A DNA stretch of 64,000 bases, from assembly GCA_034401795.1 (NCBI GenBank), contig CM067366.1, positions 85,474,964 through 85,538,963 of the forward strand, in the 5' to 3' direction. Under the pieces are notes generated by a model. It had not been told where the DNA came from, made no database searches, and saw only the letters and a program-made list of their open reading frames with translations. Position 1 is the first letter of the stretch; each line of letters begins with the position of its first letter. Position numbers and translations under genes: made by a program. This document shows, one piece after another, positions 21,067 through 31,134 of this stretch. The DNA is from Chaetoderma sp. LZ-2023a (lineage: Eukaryota; Mollusca; Caudofoveata; Chaetodermatida; Chaetodermatidae).

Positions 21067-22099
21067 ACTGAGCCCTATCTCAATACACGGCCCTTTTCAG
21101 GGCCCACAAATCATTCGAAAGAGAACTCTTTATCTGTTCAAAAAATAAAATAATGTAATAAAGTTTTTACACACAACAACCCTCTTCACACATGCATACA
21201 CAAGCACACATTCTGATCCGTCAAAAGTGGTCGATGGACGCTACTGTTCTAAATGGCCATCTGTACGCTATTGTTCGTGGTCGATTAATGCATTGACGTT
21301 GACTGGGAATGCATTTTGTTCATATTTTAGAAAATTTAATAATTAAATGACTGCCACTTTAAAGACATAAATACGATAGATAAAACTATCTATATAATAG
21401 TATTCAACATCTAAAACTAGGAAAATGACTGTGTATTTTTTTACAATTAAATGACTGTGAACGCATTTTGTTCATATTTGTATGATTCTTTTGAAAATTA
21501 AATGACTGGGGAACACATTTTGTAACGCGATGCTCTGATGTTTTTAAAAATTAAATCATTGGGAGTATGTTCATATTTAAAAAAAATTTAATAATTAAAT
21601 GACTGACGCTTTAAAGACATAAATACGGTAGATAAAACTATCTATATATATATATATTATACAACATCGATCGTTAACGATGACCATTTCCATAACAATT
21701 TTGAAAATTTAATAATTAAATGACTGCCATTTTTTTAACGATTTAAACCACGGAGGGGGTTGATGGCGACTAAACCAACAACGGCTTACAATCAATTATT
21801 TTCAAAATATTCGTACAGAGATATCGCGCAAGCCGATGCCTCCGCGAGTACGGTAGCATACGTCAGCCATCCTCCTCATCCCTCGCGACACCACTACGAG
21901 TGACCACCTTTATGCATTTTCTTAAAGGACCGCCAGGCGAATAAATGCGTGCTCATGCTTAGAGAACAGTGCCAGGCAGAGGGCGGCCGAGATAGCGTTG
22001 CTCATCCCTCCTCCTCCGCCTCCTTCGACCTCCGTTATCAGACCACCTCTCTCTTACCTAACTTCGCCTAATAAGAAATTAAAATGTGCACAGTCAAAT

Positions 22100-22425
22100 T
22101 GTTTTCAAAATATTCAGCAGCCTATCAAATTATTCAGCAACCGTTCCAAATATTCAGCAACCGATTATCAAAATATTTAGCAACCAGTTATCAAAATATT
22201 CAGCATCAAATTATCAAAATATTCAGCAACCACTCAAAATATTCAACAACCAATCAAATTATCAAAATATTCAGCTACCACCCAAATTATCAAAGTATTC
22301 AGTGACAAATTATCAAAATATTCAGCAACCACTCACACTATCAAAATATTCTACAACAAATTATCAAAATATTCAGCAACCACTCAAATTATCAAAATAT
22401 TCAGCAATCAATCAATTTATCATAA
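22100..22425. repeat. AATATTTTGAT minisatellite of arm B
   Basis: Inverted counterpart of 9617-10010: repeated TATCAAAATATTCAGCAACC units. Confidence 0.85.
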
Positions 22426-22781
22426 AATTGCATCCAATCAAAATTCTATTATTTTTAGCACCATGCCACGGAGGGGGGCGCGCGCCGCTAAGTTAAAATG
22501 TAAAATAACCAACTTTTAGGGGTTAAAATTTTCAACAATTGAACATCCAACGGGGTTTTCCCATGAGTTTTCCCACATATACTAAATATAGATTCTCAAG
22601 TGTGTGCAGATGATCGTCATTGTTTTCAAATCTCTCTACCGTGTGCCGCTGGTCGCCATTGTTCTCATACCCCTGGGCGGCTGGTCGCTATTGTTCTACC
22701 CCTCTAGGCGGCTGGTCACCATTGTTCTCCATGAATTCTTTTGTTCTAGAACAATAACGACCAGCCGCCCACCTTACCACT

Positions 22782-22787
22782 TAGAGG
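22782..22787. repeat. Target-site duplication TAGAGG (right)
   Basis: Exact match to 9266-9271, directly after the right end of the 13.5-kb element. Confidence 0.85.
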
Positions 22788-23240
22788 TTCACGTTTGTTC
22801 AAATGATGCTGATCGGCCAATTTGCCCAATTTTTTGAAATATATTTTAATTTTTTCTTCTCTGAAACCACGTGGGACATCAATTCAAACCTCATGAAATA
22901 TGATCTAGCGAAAGAGCTTAACCAAATTTGTTCAAGGGAACTTGATTGGTCAAATAGTATGGCGGCCATCGTGGATGACCTATTTTTCGTGAAAACTACT
23001 TCTCCAGAACCACTCAACGGATCGGGCCGAAATTTGGGAGATATGACTATGAACTAAGGGCCACTGAAATTTGTTCAAGGAAAGTTGATCCTTTAAAAAA
23101 AATGCCGCCATGGGTCAATCAAAATGTAGAGTGTTGGCGGCCATATTGGATTTTTTATTTGAGGGATTTTGAGGCCGAAATGTGTTTTATGTATATTTTG
23201 TGGTATTTTGATCTCAAATTTGATAGAAATGGATCCCTCT
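22788..23240 (+). repeat. Dispersed repeat family R, right part
   Basis: TTCACGTTTGTTCAAATGAT onward aligns in direct orientation with 8700-9115 (shared GGAACTTGATTGG, GGCGGCCAT and GATTTTGAGGCCGAAAT). It is the continuation of the R copy split by the insertion. Confidence 0.8.
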
Positions 23241-23276
23241 ACTGAGGATAGTGTTTCGGAACGTACACTGCTGGCG

Positions 23277-23517
23277 TTAACCGGCTTTAACTCCGTAATT
23301 TGTTTAAGAAAATTTTTATTTTCTCATGGAAAATGTTCATTTGCAGACCAAGAAAATACTATTTTTGAAAATTTACCACTGGAATGACTGGCGCGGTTAT
23401 CGAGCCAGTCATTCCAGTGGTAAAATTTCTAAAATAGTCTTCCCTTAGTCCGCAAATGGGCATTTCTCAAGACCACTGCAGATGCCGTTTTTGGCTGATA
23501 TGAGTGTTAAAGGGTTA
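23277..23517. mobile_element. Palindromic TTAA-type MITE, family P copy
   Basis: Bounded by TTAACC and GGGTTAA. The centre is an inverted pair, TTTACCACTGGAATGACTGG and its complement CCAGTCATTCCAGTGGTAAA. TTAA borders suggest mobilisation by a piggyBac- or Kolobok-type transposase. Confidence 0.75.
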
Positions 23518-24235
23518 AAATTTGTTAACATCAATTTGACTGAGCAATGACGTTTTCAGTAATCCTGCAGAATTCCGCTTTAGCTCTCTTGAATGTGTTA
23601 TGTAGATTCTAAGATGGAAAGCGTTACATGTATTATGTTTTTATATAATAGGATCTGTTTGATTTGCTTAGGCTTGGCATATAGGTTATTAATATAGCAA
23701 ATTGTGTAAGCGTAAAGTTATGTCACGATCCTATCCTACAAGTTGGTGTCAGGTAGTTTTATTTTGGCATAATTTATTGTTCATGTATGACGAAAGTAAT
23801 ATAAACTCAAACTGTCATTAGCTTGGTTCCGATCCCCACTCCCACTCCTCCTCCCTATAATGGAGTATTTTAGTATGCTGACGCATATTTGCACGAATAA
23901 TAAACCCGATTTTTATTTCGAATGTAATTCGAGACCTTTTGAAAAAATTTAATACTCATTATTTTCAAGATCCGGGTCTATTTTTAGCTCGACTACGAAG
24001 TAAAACGAGCTATTGCAATACCCTGCACGGCGCAAGGCCAACGGAGCAAATGTGATATTGGCGCGTTACACAAACACCAAACTAGATATAGCTATAAATG
24101 ACTAAATCTTCATCTTCCAGTGAAAAGGCATGATAGTTCATTCCTTTCCACTAAATAAATTGTATTTTATGTTGATATGAATATCTATACTCTTTTTATT
24201 CGCTAATGACCTATGTGAAAATGAAGGCAAAAGCA
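23518..24235. other. No recognised feature
   Basis: AT-rich sequence without a credible ORF, tRNA or repeat. Confidence 0.4.
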
Positions 24236-24239
24236 GGGG

Positions 24240-24410
24240 TTGATATTAACCCTAACACAATATTTGGTGTTAACACCAGGCGCTAACACGGTGTTAACAC
24301 CAAATCTGGTGCTAACACTAACACGAATGTCGAGATCAAGTCTCGGTGTTATCACGGTGTTAGTGTTGCACTAACACTAACACTAACACCCACACTTGAC
24401 CACACCCAGG
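24240..24410. repeat. GTGTTAACAC-rich palindromic cluster
   Basis: Dense alternation of GTGTTA and TAACAC words with several perfect GTGTTAACAC palindromes and CTAACA tandem hexamers. Confidence 0.75.
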
Positions 24411-24422
24411 AGCAATAGGTTG

Positions 24423-24905
24423 TCCATTTCTAGCTATGCTCCGCCCATTTCTACCCAAGCTCCGCCCACTTTTACGTGGGTTGGAATCAATTTATATGCT
24501 TGGAATCCCGAATTCCCAGAATCCATGTTTCACGGTAACTAAACAAGTATGCCGTTGAATATTTTGAAACTAAGTTTGCTAAGCGCTGTTGCTGCCTTTG
24601 GCAACAACAGCGCCCAGTCAAATTAGTTTCAAAATATTCAACAGAATGTTTATAAAATAGTAAAGACATACAGTTCATGCACTTGACTGGGCTCTTCAAT
24701 GTTCGTGACGGAGGTAAATACGTAACTATGTATTGTGACGTGTGCCTACATGTGACGTAATTGGTTATGTAGACACATATTTGAGTAACAGATCGCATCC
24801 CTCCATTCTAGGAACACCAGTGTGTTTTGCTTAATGGAGGGATCTAATCTGCTACTCAAGTATCTGACGTCACAATCAAGTGGCTTAGGTCCGTCACGAA
24901 AGAAA
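24423..24905 (+). repeat. Hairpin repeat family S, copy 1 (with inverted 3' part)
   Basis: Opens with CATTTCTAGCTATGCTCCGCCC, then GGAATCAATTTAT, and a central hairpin whose arms are GTTGAATATTTTGAAACTA and TTAGTTTCAAAATATTCAAC around GCTGTTGCTGCC...GGCAACAACAGCGC. The 3' part (GTGACGGAGG..., TATTTGAGTAACAGATCGCA) is repeated in inverse at 24806-24905 (CTGACGTCACAATCA, CCGTCACGAAAG). Confidence 0.75.
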
Positions 24906-24989
24906 AATGAAACATTTTAAAATAAATTAAATTAATGTTAATGTTAGTTCCTATCTCATTGCCAAAAGATTTTGTGCAGGATGATAGTT

Positions 24990-25174
24990 CTTTTAATCTT
25001 TTCAAGATGGTCTTGAGGAATGTCCATTTTTGACAATTTACCACTAGAATAACTGGCTCGAAAATTGAGCCAATCATTCCAGCGGTAAAGTGTAAAAACA
25101 GTCCTCCCTTGGCCTGCAAATGAATATTCAATAAGCAAAAATGTGTATTTTCTGATCCAAATTTAACCGTTAAA
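24990..25174. mobile_element. MITE family P, diverged copy
   Basis: Central inverted pair TTTACCACTAGAATAACTGGC and GAGCCAATCATTCCAGCGGT, flanked by TGGTCTTGAGGAATGTCCAT and a CTTGGCCTGCAAATG arm. Confidence 0.65.
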
Positions 25175-25194
25175 ATGATTAATCTGAACTAGCC

Positions 25195-25318
25195 TTCTTT
25201 AACCCGTAACCCTCAGATTTGTTCAAGAACAATCTCTCATAGAATATGTTCATTTGCAGACCAAGTGAAGTAAAAAAAATTTTTTTGAAAATCTATCACT
25301 GCAATGACTGGTTAATAA
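25195..25318. repeat. Half-copy of MITE family P
   Basis: Contains TTTAACCCGTAACCCTCAG, GTTCATTTGCAGACCAAG and TGCAATGACTGGTTAA; only one arm. Confidence 0.6.
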
Positions 25319-27180
25319 AATGCCCCCCCCCCATTGCCCGCCCTGTCTGATCGAATCCACGACTGAGCTCCGCGTTCGCCCGCTATGGTAGTATTCGGGA
25401 TGGAATATGTCCTTCACCATTCCCTCCGTACATCCCCACCATCCCCAACCACGGATTCAATTTAAATTTAACCACAACATGAATACGTGAGAGAGCATAC
25501 GTTTATAGCCATATATGGTGTTTTGTTTCTATTTTGCCATTCAACAGCTAGAAACAACCGGGAGTCCGTGACTGAAGATCATCAGTATGGCGTCAGAATG
25601 ACCCCCTCAAGTCTGGCAAGACATCACATGTAAGACACACACATAAACCTGTTAATCAGGACAACCTGGCTTTACGGCCACGACATGGTGGTTCTTTAGC
25701 CACCTTAGAAACAACATTCTTTGGCACCTCGTATATTCTCATTATATATTTGAACTAATGTTCCATATTCCGCTTACAAACGTGTTTACGATGACATTAC
25801 ACCATTCGTTTCAGCAACGTATCCCCCAACCCACCTCCATCCTTCTACCCCCCCCCCCACCCGCCCCACTACACCCCCCCCACCCCCGGTTAGTGGGAGC
25901 ATCACGTTATTCTAGATAGCCAACGAACATGTCCGTTAAGTTAGGCCGCAATGCAGTAATCCGTGACCAGATTATTGAGAACAAATTCGCCAGACTGTTA
26001 GGCCCTATATAAAATGGAGGAATTCAGTTGTTGCTATGCCACGGCCATCTCTAGCTAAACTCCGCTTACGCTTTGCCCGTGTCTTGAACGTCATATGTGC
26101 ACGTTTTGGATGTGTGATGTCTCACGTTGTTTCTGGCTGTCAACTTGATCGATTTCCACCATTCATAGCATATACCCGCATTGCTCATGCTTTCTCGAAC
26201 ATATCTATAGATTTTAGAGTCAAATGCTCAAAGGTCAAGATCTTGATGACAGAATTACAGAAATTGTGTTAGAACTTGCTGACTGCTGAGGTATAGCTAC
26301 AATAGCCTCTCTTGACATGCATGTTGTCACCCACCAACCCCACCCATCCACCCAGCCACCCCACCACATCTTCCGCCCATCCCCAACCCCCAAGACTAGT
26401 AACCTGATAACGAATGTTAATGGGCTTATTACTTGGCCAATACCGGGCCAATATGGCCTGTTATTAACCAAGCACAGGCACGATAATCTCGTCATCTTGG
26501 TACTGATTTGGTGCCATAAGATCATCTTAGGCGTAATGATGGTCCACTCATAGAAATTTCTCCCCCGTCGTCGTGTATAGCTAAAGGGGGTAGGGAGCAG
26601 ACTTCCACACATGAAAGAATTTTGGGGAATTATTTTGGGGAATAATATTTGGTCAGATTATTTAGCCAAAATTGTATCACTGTGGGTGTAAGAAATGTCC
26701 TTCTCAGGACATTGGATTTTCAACAGATTGTCTTAAGATACACATTTCCTCAAAATTCTACCCAAAATTTATGAGAACATTTTCCACGGGTTGCCTCCCC
26801 TGAAATAAATTATAGAATCATATCTGCTTTCCCTGTATGAGAACTCTCGAGTTCTAATAAATTGATTATAGCTAGGCTATGTTCATCATCCATGACTTTT
26901 CAAAGAATGTGTCAATGCGATCCAAGCAGATGATATGGAATACACGTGGCAATCAGAAAGCTGATAATCCGGAAATGTCATTATGTGTGGAAAAAATTAA
27001 ACAGTTCTACTAATCATATGGCAATGCGCCATGATTGTGGGTGATTGAGCATGTTCATTGGCTGTCAAAAGTCACGTGGCTGACATGCCATGAAATTATC
27101 AAAAACTGTTTCAACACCCAAAATGCGTGTGTTAATTGACCACATTTAGTTCTTCCAAACGTGGTCATTATACATATTTT
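25319..27180. other. Intergenic sequence with C-rich tracts, no recognised gene
   Basis: Polycytidine tracts near 25324 and 25849-25890, and a CCACCC-rich stretch at 26325-26400. Short ORFs lack recognisable domains. Confidence 0.4.
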
Positions 27181-27181
27181 T

Positions 27182-27314
27182 GGTTTCAATGTTTCAACAT
27201 TTCAATTAATTTTTTTGGGGGGGGGGGGGGGGCTAATCCCCGAGCTTATATATATATAAGCTCGGGGATTAGCCCAAAAAAGAAATTTAATTGAAATGTT
27301 GAAACATTGAAACC
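27182..27314. repeat. Long perfect hairpin with 21-nt match to the downstream galactosyltransferase gene
   Basis: Arms GGTTTCAATGTTTCAACATT and its complement AATGTTGAAACATTGAAACC enclose inner arms at 27230-27250 and 27255-27275 that are exact inverted copies joined by TATA. A polyguanine run makes the left arm longer than the right. The inner 21-nt arm equals 29821-29841 in the galactosyltransferase coding sequence. Transcription would give a stem of over 55 bp. Confidence 0.85.
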
Positions 27315-27403
27315 CAAAAAATATATAGATCGTATTTATATATATGCGAGTTTGACTGACCAATCAACCTTTGCAACCCTACAGATTAGATGTAGCGCCT
27401 TCA

Positions 27404-27641
27404 TTAACCCTTTAACACTCATATCAGTCAAAAACGGCTTTTTGTAGTGGTCTTGGGAGATGTCCATTTGCCGACCAAAAGAAAACTATTTTTGAAATTT
27501 ACCACTGGAATGACTGGCTCGATAACCGAGTCAGTCATTCCAGTGGTAAATTTAAAAAAAAGAATCCCTGGGTCTGCAAATTGACATTTTCTATTAAAAT
27601 ATTGTAATTTTTTTTTACGAATTCGAGGGTTAAATGGTTAA
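27404..27641. mobile_element. Palindromic TTAA-type MITE, family P, best copy
   Basis: Starts TTAACCCTTTAACACTC and ends GAGGGTTAAATGGTTAA, which are inverted copies. The centre is TTTACCACTGGAATGACTGG...CCAGTGGTAAA-type palindrome (GTCAGTCATTCCAGTGG). No coding capacity. Confidence 0.8.
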
Positions 27642-27794
27642 CGTGTGTGGTATCCAAGCAGGTGTCTTTTAACCGTTAAAATGTTATATACCAGAAACCT
27701 ATGACACCTACGAGGGTCAGTCAAATTAGTTTCAAAGTATTCAATAGCTTGTAGACGTGGATTGTTGTCTTGTAACTGGAACGAACGAATCCAC

Positions 27795-28165
27795 GTTTAG
27801 CTATGACCGCCCATCTCCAGCTAAGCTCCACCCACATTTTGTCCGTGTTATGATCTATCGAACCCTGAACTCCCTGCATCTCAATTTACAGAAAACTATA
27901 CAGGTAAGCTGTTGAATATTTTGAAACTAATTTTTATGGGTGCTGCCTATGGCAGCAACAGTGCCCTGTCAAAGTAATTTCAAAATAATCAACAGAATGG
28001 TTATTAAGTATTAAAGACATACAATTCGTACACATAGTACACTATTAAGAGTCCCTGGCGGATTTAGATACGACATTCATGACCTATTTTAATTGTGACT
28101 TCAGCCTACCTATGACGTACATAATTATGATGTCATATACTTGACTGACAGATTGGATTCCGCTA
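27795..28165 (+). repeat. Hairpin repeat family S, copy 2
   Basis: TTTAGCTATGACCGCCCAT..., GCTGTTGAATATTTTGAAAC, GCTGCCTATGGCAGCAACAG, then AATTTCAAAATAATCAACAG and the TGACAGATTGGATTCC tail. Confidence 0.7.
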
Positions 28166-28242
28166 TTTCTCGGTTAAATTTTTACCAATAGCTGTGCTTG
28201 TTTGGGCCATTTTTCGCATATAAATGCCCTGCATACGGTCAA

Positions 28243-28570
28243 ATTGAGGGATCCGATCTGGCACTCAAGCATTTGGCATCGTAATCTAATACGTCACATG
28301 TTAGCTAGTGTCACAATCAAAATGATGTAATTCCGTCACGAAAATCAAAAGGTCCGTCACGAAAGTGTGTATACGAATTGTATATTTTGCTGAATCCTTT
28401 GAAACTAATTTAGCTGGGAACAACGACACCCATTTAAATTTGTTTCACAACATTCAACATCATACATGTATAAACTACCTTGAAATTTGTATTCTGGGAA
28501 TTCAGGTATCCAGTTTTCAAATCGATTCCACCTTGCGTAAAAGTATGTGGAGCTTGGATAGATGTTAGAT
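28243..28570 (-). repeat. Hairpin repeat family S, copy 3 (inverted)
   Basis: Reverse orientation: GATCTGGCACTCAAGCATTT, GGTCCGTCACGAAAG, GCTGAATCCTTTGAAACTA, CATTCAACAT, TTCTGGGAATTCAGG. More diverged than copies 1 and 2. Confidence 0.6.
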
Positions 28571-28658
28571 ATGGACTCCTTTACTGGACCGTTAGTTTGG
28601 CCGCCATGATGAAGCACATTTGTATTCGAAAGCTGGTAGATATAAGTACAGTTATTCA

Positions 28659-28795
28659 TTAACCCTTTAACACTCAAAAAACAGCTTCTGCAGTGGTCTT
28701 GAGAAATCCGAGCCAGTCATTCCCGTGGTAAAATTTCAAAAATAGTCTTCTCTTGGTCTGCAAATGGAAATTTTCTATGAGAAAGAAGGGTTAAA
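28659..28795. mobile_element. MITE family P, internally deleted copy
   Basis: TTAACCCTTTAACACTC at the start and GAAGGGTTAA at the end; one central arm is missing (jumps from TCTTGAGAAATCC to GAGCCAGTCATTCC). Confidence 0.7.
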
Positions 28796-29339
28796 TATAC
28801 CAGCGTTTGACATGAACAGATAGTTTGGGGCTGAGAAATATGTGCGTGAATATCTTGAAGCAATTTAACTAGAAATTCTTATTGCCTTAGTCGAATTAGT
28901 TCCTAAAATATTCAGAATATTAGTCATATGTGCTTTCAGGGTTGGAAGAATAAATCGGCGTATGGGCAAAGCTGCACATTAAGGTGATTTCCTATTTGCA
29001 AGGAAGTATATGATCATGAATGGAATTCTAGATGGTCAACACCTCGTAGCCATGGCAATGACACGGAAATAAACAGTGGTTGCTATCGTGGCTTTTAGAA
29101 GAACAAATATTGTAAACTAGGCGTGTATTGAAGAAATGTCAACATTGCGGCTAATGCTGGGTGCATTTGCTTAGACTGATGTAGATGTATATAGTTTATA
29201 ACTCGCAAATGTGGACATTCGTGACTAGGACTGGATAAGATATACAGAGACATACATACATGCGTTGTTATGCGGTATCCCGTGTTCCGTGTTGCAACGT
29301 AACAGAATAACCTCCACCTCCAATGCTCGAAAATTATAG
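28796..29339. other. Upstream region of the galactosyltransferase gene
   Basis: No clear TATA box or other core promoter element could be assigned. A remnant TTAGTTCCTAAAATATTCAG near 28895 resembles the S-family core. The 5' UTR and promoter presumably lie here or further upstream. Confidence 0.3.
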
Positions 29340-30641
29340 GTGTTTCAGAAAATGTTCCCTCGGCCGATTCGACACAGGCAACTGCAATGCGCGTGTCTGG
29401 TTCTATTTGTCATCGTTTTTGTTTTGGTTCTTTTGATTGTGTCAGATATCATTTTCCACGAAGGAACGCATATTTGCCAAAAAACGGAAAACGGCACATT
29501 TTATCACGCTTCACTGTCTGGTGTGACCGGCTCACGTAAACCAATCGCGATTAACATAGGTAGTCAGTCAAATGGGGTTCATGGCACTCGGAGTCCGGCT
29601 ATCCAGCGCTATGTATTCAGAACCACTAACACATTTTCTGGTAATAATCTGACTTTTACACGAACTTCCACAACTAGAACACAGTATCCGGTTACGATAG
29701 ACACGGCTTATATAATAAACAACCCAGATATATGTACAAATGTGGAAAAATTAACATTTTTAGTAATTGTCCATACCGCTCCAGATCATTTCCAACGAAG
29801 ACGAACATTGCGTGAAACCTGGGCTAATCCCCGAGCTTATAAAGGATTTACATTTAGGATTGTGTTCTTATTTGGGCTTCCAAAAGACAGGGCAACGCAG
29901 TATTTAATTGAAAACGAAAGCGTGGTATATAAGGATGTGGTGCAAGGACAGTTCTTGGACTCGTACAAGAACCTGACCAATAAAGGAGTACTCGGGTACC
30001 GCTGGATTTCCGAGTTCTGTCCAAATTCTCAATTTATCATAAAAATAGACGACGATGTATATGTGAATATGTTTCAAGTTATGGATTATTATTACGCGAC
30101 TTATAGGAGCCGTAGCAAGTTCATGCTTTGCCATTTACGTCTGGAAGGAACAAGTCCAATATTGCATGGCAAAACGAATCTGAAATGGGCAGTATCAGAT
30201 GACGAGTTTCGCGGGATAAAGTATTACCCGACATATTGTAACGGTTACGCAGTATTCATGTCCCCGGACGTAATTAAAGGTCTGTTCTCGGCAGCTAGTT
30301 TAACGCCCTTCTTTTGGGTTGATGATGTATACTTGTTCGGGCTTTTGGCGAAGAAAGTGGGCGGCATTAAATGGGAGAACATTGTGAAGAATTTTACTTT
30401 GTATGAGAAACACGGACTTGAAGTTTACGAAGGTCATGGAACAAACAATATTGTTGTGTCAGCTGCGAGGAGTGACGGTGCGATGGAACGATTCTGGTTT
30501 GCAACATTGCACAGAATATCCCCGGATGTACGGAGGTATGTTAGTGATGATCTGTTAATAATCGTGGACCAGTTGCAATCAATGACGTCATTATCAACGA
30601 CGAGTGTGACAGTAAAGACACCTACATCAAAGAAGCCTTAG
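29340..30641 (+). CDS. Beta-1,3-galactosyltransferase family (GT31) type II membrane protein
   Basis: A 433-aa uninterrupted ORF. It should transfer galactose or N-acetylhexosamine from UDP-sugar in a beta-1,3 linkage to glycans in the Golgi. A short basic cytoplasmic tail precedes one transmembrane segment (residues about 17-39), then a Ser/Thr-rich stem to about 130. The catalytic domain shows the family blocks RRRTLRETW (153-161), the metal-binding DDD in IIKIDDDVYVN (233-243), YCNGYAVFMS (299-308, the YCxGxGYxxS-type block) and WVDDVYLFG (326-334, the EDVYxG-type block). N-glycosylation sequons occur at about 51, 103, 192, 211 and 351. Many animal B3GALT genes are intronless in the coding region, as here. 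The ATG gives the expected tail and is preferred. Acceptor specificity cannot be read from sequence. Residues 161-167 are encoded by the 21 nt shared with the 27.2-kb hairpin. Confidence 0.92.
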   Translation: MFQKMFPRPIRHRQLQCACLVLFVIVFVLVLLIVSDIIFHEGTHICQKTENGTFYHASLSGVTGSRKPIAINIGSQSNGVHGTRSPAIQRYVFRTTNTFSGNNLTFTRTSTTRTQYPVTIDTAYIINNPDICTNVEKLTFLVIVHTAPDHFQRRRTLRETWANPRAYKGFTFRIVFLFGLPKDRATQYLIENESVVYKDVVQGQFLDSYKNLTNKGVLGYRWISEFCPNSQFIIKIDDDVYVNMFQVMDYYYATYRSRSKFMLCHLRLEGTSPILHGKTNLKWAVSDDEFRGIKYYPTYCNGYAVFMSPDVIKGLFSAASLTPFFWVDDVYLFGLLAKKVGGIKWENIVKNFTLYEKHGLEVYEGHGTNNIVVSAARSDGAMERFWFATLHRISPDVRRYVSDDLLIIVDQLQSMTSLSTTSVTVKTPTSKKP

Positions 30642-30911
30642 GAACGTTTGTTATTTAATAGATTGGCATGCCTGAATTCATCATTTGTGAACAAAAACAA
30701 TCTGAAAATCACTCATTCCGAGCGAAATTGAATTTTATAGGGGCTGAGGTGTAGTGTTGAACTTGTAAATAATAATATAGTTGCTAAAAGTAGTTGCTAT
30801 CTGACAACTTAACGCAATTGTAGTTAGCAAGGACCTAAGCTACCTAAAGATCGGGGTCGCGATCTGTCCAAGGTCTGACCTAGGTGTGCACTATATTACT
30901 CTAGAAAGTAA

Positions 30912-31105
30912 AGAGTGCATTTCTAGCTATGCCCTGCCTATTTCTAGCGAAGCTCTGCCTATTTCTAGCGAAGCTCTGCCTATTTCTAGCGAAGCTCTGC
31001 CTATTTCTAGCGAAGCTTTGCCTATTTCTAGCGAAGCTCTGCCTACCTTTTTCGCGTGTTGGAATAACTTTGTCGTGTTTTATGAGAATTTATTTTGAGA
31101 CCGTT
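30912..31105 (+). repeat. Truncated family S copy with 21-bp tandem expansion
   Basis: ATTTCTAGCGAAGCTCTGCCT repeats about six times, then the S sequence (TTTTTCGCGTGTTGGAATAA) continues briefly. The 21-bp unit is the 5' end of family S multiplied in tandem. Confidence 0.8.
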
Positions 31106-31134
31106 TGGCACCAACAAAAATGAGCTATTTTGTT

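Larger units (their letters stand above)
9272..22781. mobile_element. 13.5-kb element with 3.2-kb inverted repeats, Polinton/Maverick-like, non-autonomous
   Basis: The two ends are inverted copies: AGTAGTAATGTGGGCGGC on the left and, reverse-complemented, AGTGGTAAGGTGGGCGGC on the right. They are flanked by identical TAGAGG and split an R repeat whose two halves are collinear. Inverted arms run 9272-12462 and 16991-22781 (the right one enlarged by a 2.5-kb insertion). Known Polinton/Maverick hallmarks are 6-bp TSDs, AG...CT termini and long TIRs, all met here. A second element in this window with a recognisable Polinton DNA polymerase (33362-41102) starts with the same AGTAGTA. No polymerase, integrase, ATPase, protease or capsid gene was found between the arms, so it is a non-autonomous derivative or a different long-TIR class. 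Confidence 0.8.
16991..22781. repeat. Right long terminal inverted repeat (arm B)
   Basis: Inverted copy of arm A, about 3.27 kb once the 2.5-kb transposon at 18405-20922 is subtracted. It ends ...ACCTTACCACT directly before TAGAGG. A (CTC)n tract at 17205-17262 corresponds to the AGG tract in arm A. Divergence between arms is visible (scattered substitutions and small indels), so they are not being perfectly homogenised. Confidence 0.9.

Noticed and set aside
1-22781. Two whole 13.5-kb elements in tandem, suggested by the 13,531-bp offset being close to the element length
   Set aside because: Between the copies lie a Penelope-like element, microsatellites and R repeats, not the expected rest of a first element; the near-equality looks accidental.
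24340-24400. Telomere-like CTAACA repeats
   Set aside because: Mixed with inverted GTGTTA words and not a TTAGGG/CCCTAA array; interstitial and short.
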